Origin: Nonomuraea jabiensis
Lineage (GTDB): Bacteria; Actinomycetota; Actinomycetes; Streptosporangiales; Streptosporangiaceae
DNA: 64,000 nucleotides
Direction: 5' to 3'
Assembly (NCBI RefSeq): GCF_014204795.1
Contig: NZ_JACHMB010000001.1
Span: 2,232,001 to 2,296,000 of the forward strand
Position numbers and translations under genes: made by a program. This document shows, in pieces, positions 63,683 through 64,000 of the stretch (position 1 is its first letter; each line of letters opens with the position of its first letter). The notes under the pieces were generated by a model, which had not been told where the DNA came from, searched no databases, and saw only the letters and a list, made by a program, of their open reading frames with translations.

Positions 63683-64000
63683 TCAGGCGTCGAGGTCGTC
63701 GGCGACGGCCCTGAGCACCTGCGCGATCTTCTTGGCGTGGGCCGCCTCGGGGTGCTTGCCCCGCTGGTAGGAGGTCGAGACGTCGTCGAGCAGCTTGATC
63801 AGGTCCTCGACGATGACGACCATCTCGTCCGGCTTCTTCCGCTTCGCCTTGGGCTTGGGCTTGGCCAGCGTCGGCGGCTGCTCGAGGATCCGCACCGAGA
63901 GCGCCTGCTGGCCGCGGCGCCCCTCGGCCACGCCGAACTCGACCTTCTGGCCGGGCTTGAGCGGGGCCGCACCTGTGGGCAGCGCGGAGGAATGCACGAA
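63683..64000 (-). CDS. cold-shock domain protein, 5' part beyond window edge
   Basis: The last 105 residues of a CspA-like protein with a long tail. Residues FVHSSALPTG, LKPGQKVEFGVAEGRRG and QALSVRIL complete a cold-shock OB-fold. A basic linker (KPKPKAKRKK) and a helical tail (MVVIVEDLIKLLDDV, to KIAQVLRAVADDLDA) follow. Such proteins of about 130 residues are a known actinobacterial variant of cold-shock proteins that bind single-stranded RNA. The start and RNP1 motif lie beyond base 64000. It is convergent with the MFS-type gene. Confidence 0.92.
   Translation of the reverse strand, partial: FVHSSALPTGAAPLKPGQKVEFGVAEGRRGQQALSVRILEQPPTLAKPKPKAKRKKPDEMVVIVEDLIKLLDDVSTSYQRGKHPEAAHAKKIAQVLRAVADDLDA

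Overview
The window is very GC-rich and densely coded. GTG and TTG starts are common, Leu-TTA codons are rare, and most operons overlap by four bases (ATGA) or one (TGATG). Together with glutathione-free style tyrosine catabolism, DUF2530 and DUF3027 proteins, paired dynamin-like GTPases and many ECF and two-component regulators, this points to a filamentous high-GC actinomycete. Streptosporangiaceae, for example Nonomuraea, is my best guess from protein style alone. I see no rRNA, tRNA, CRISPR array, transposase or integrase, and no gap between genes longer than about 220 bases.

Layout, left to right. 1-6455: truncated FAD monooxygenase, a phosphotransferase, an acyl-lipid desaturase with a DesK/DesR-like two-component pair, then a compact, divergent cytochrome bd oxidase (cydAB). 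6463-10408: secreted 5'-nucleotidase, alpha/beta hydrolase and SDR, the last two divergent from a TetR regulator across a double palindrome. 10487-11259: a lower-GC islet with a HicA-like small protein and an HTH partner that looks like a toxin-antitoxin pair. 11335-14091: SPFH/NfeD membrane operon and a lipoprotein L,D-transpeptidase. 14165-17916: homogentisate operon (IclR regulator, homogentisate dioxygenase, an uncharacterised 252-residue protein, fumarylacetoacetase).

17985-24282: putative exported or membrane proteins, an MFS exporter, an MMPL-family transporter lacking one canonical Asp-Tyr pair, and a 431-residue secreted protein of unknown function. 24343-30638: LysR with a divergent aldo/keto reductase, an EF-hand protein, a PucR regulator, a GH13 enzyme and a Gfo/Idh/MocA dehydrogenase. 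30859-34090: threonine catabolism (tdh-kbl) and a LysR regulator. 34151-40459: an ECF sigma factor with a membrane partner, an MFS transporter and two dynamin-like GTPases. 40584-44618: one histidine kinase flanked by two paralogous OmpR-type regulators, next to L-2-hydroxyglutarate oxidase.

44736-52925: a conserved small protein, an overlapping MFS/NmrA/beta-propeller operon, a second beta-propeller protein, a second ECF sigma/membrane protein pair, an aldo/keto reductase and the ThpR phosphodiesterase. 52977-64000: MarR-MFS operon, AzgA-type purine permease, DUF2530 protein, TAP-like secreted peptidase, a giant sacsin-type ATPase, DUF3027 protein, MFS protein and a truncated cold-shock protein. 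This last block looks like conserved chromosomal core of actinomycetes; the earlier parts are more accessory.

The most unusual items are the HicA-like/HTH pair, the orphan protein in the homogentisate operon that could replace a missing isomerase, the shortened cytochrome bd with altered quinol-site residues, and the regulator-kinase-regulator cluster. All functional names come from reading motifs and family resemblance by eye; no database search was run.
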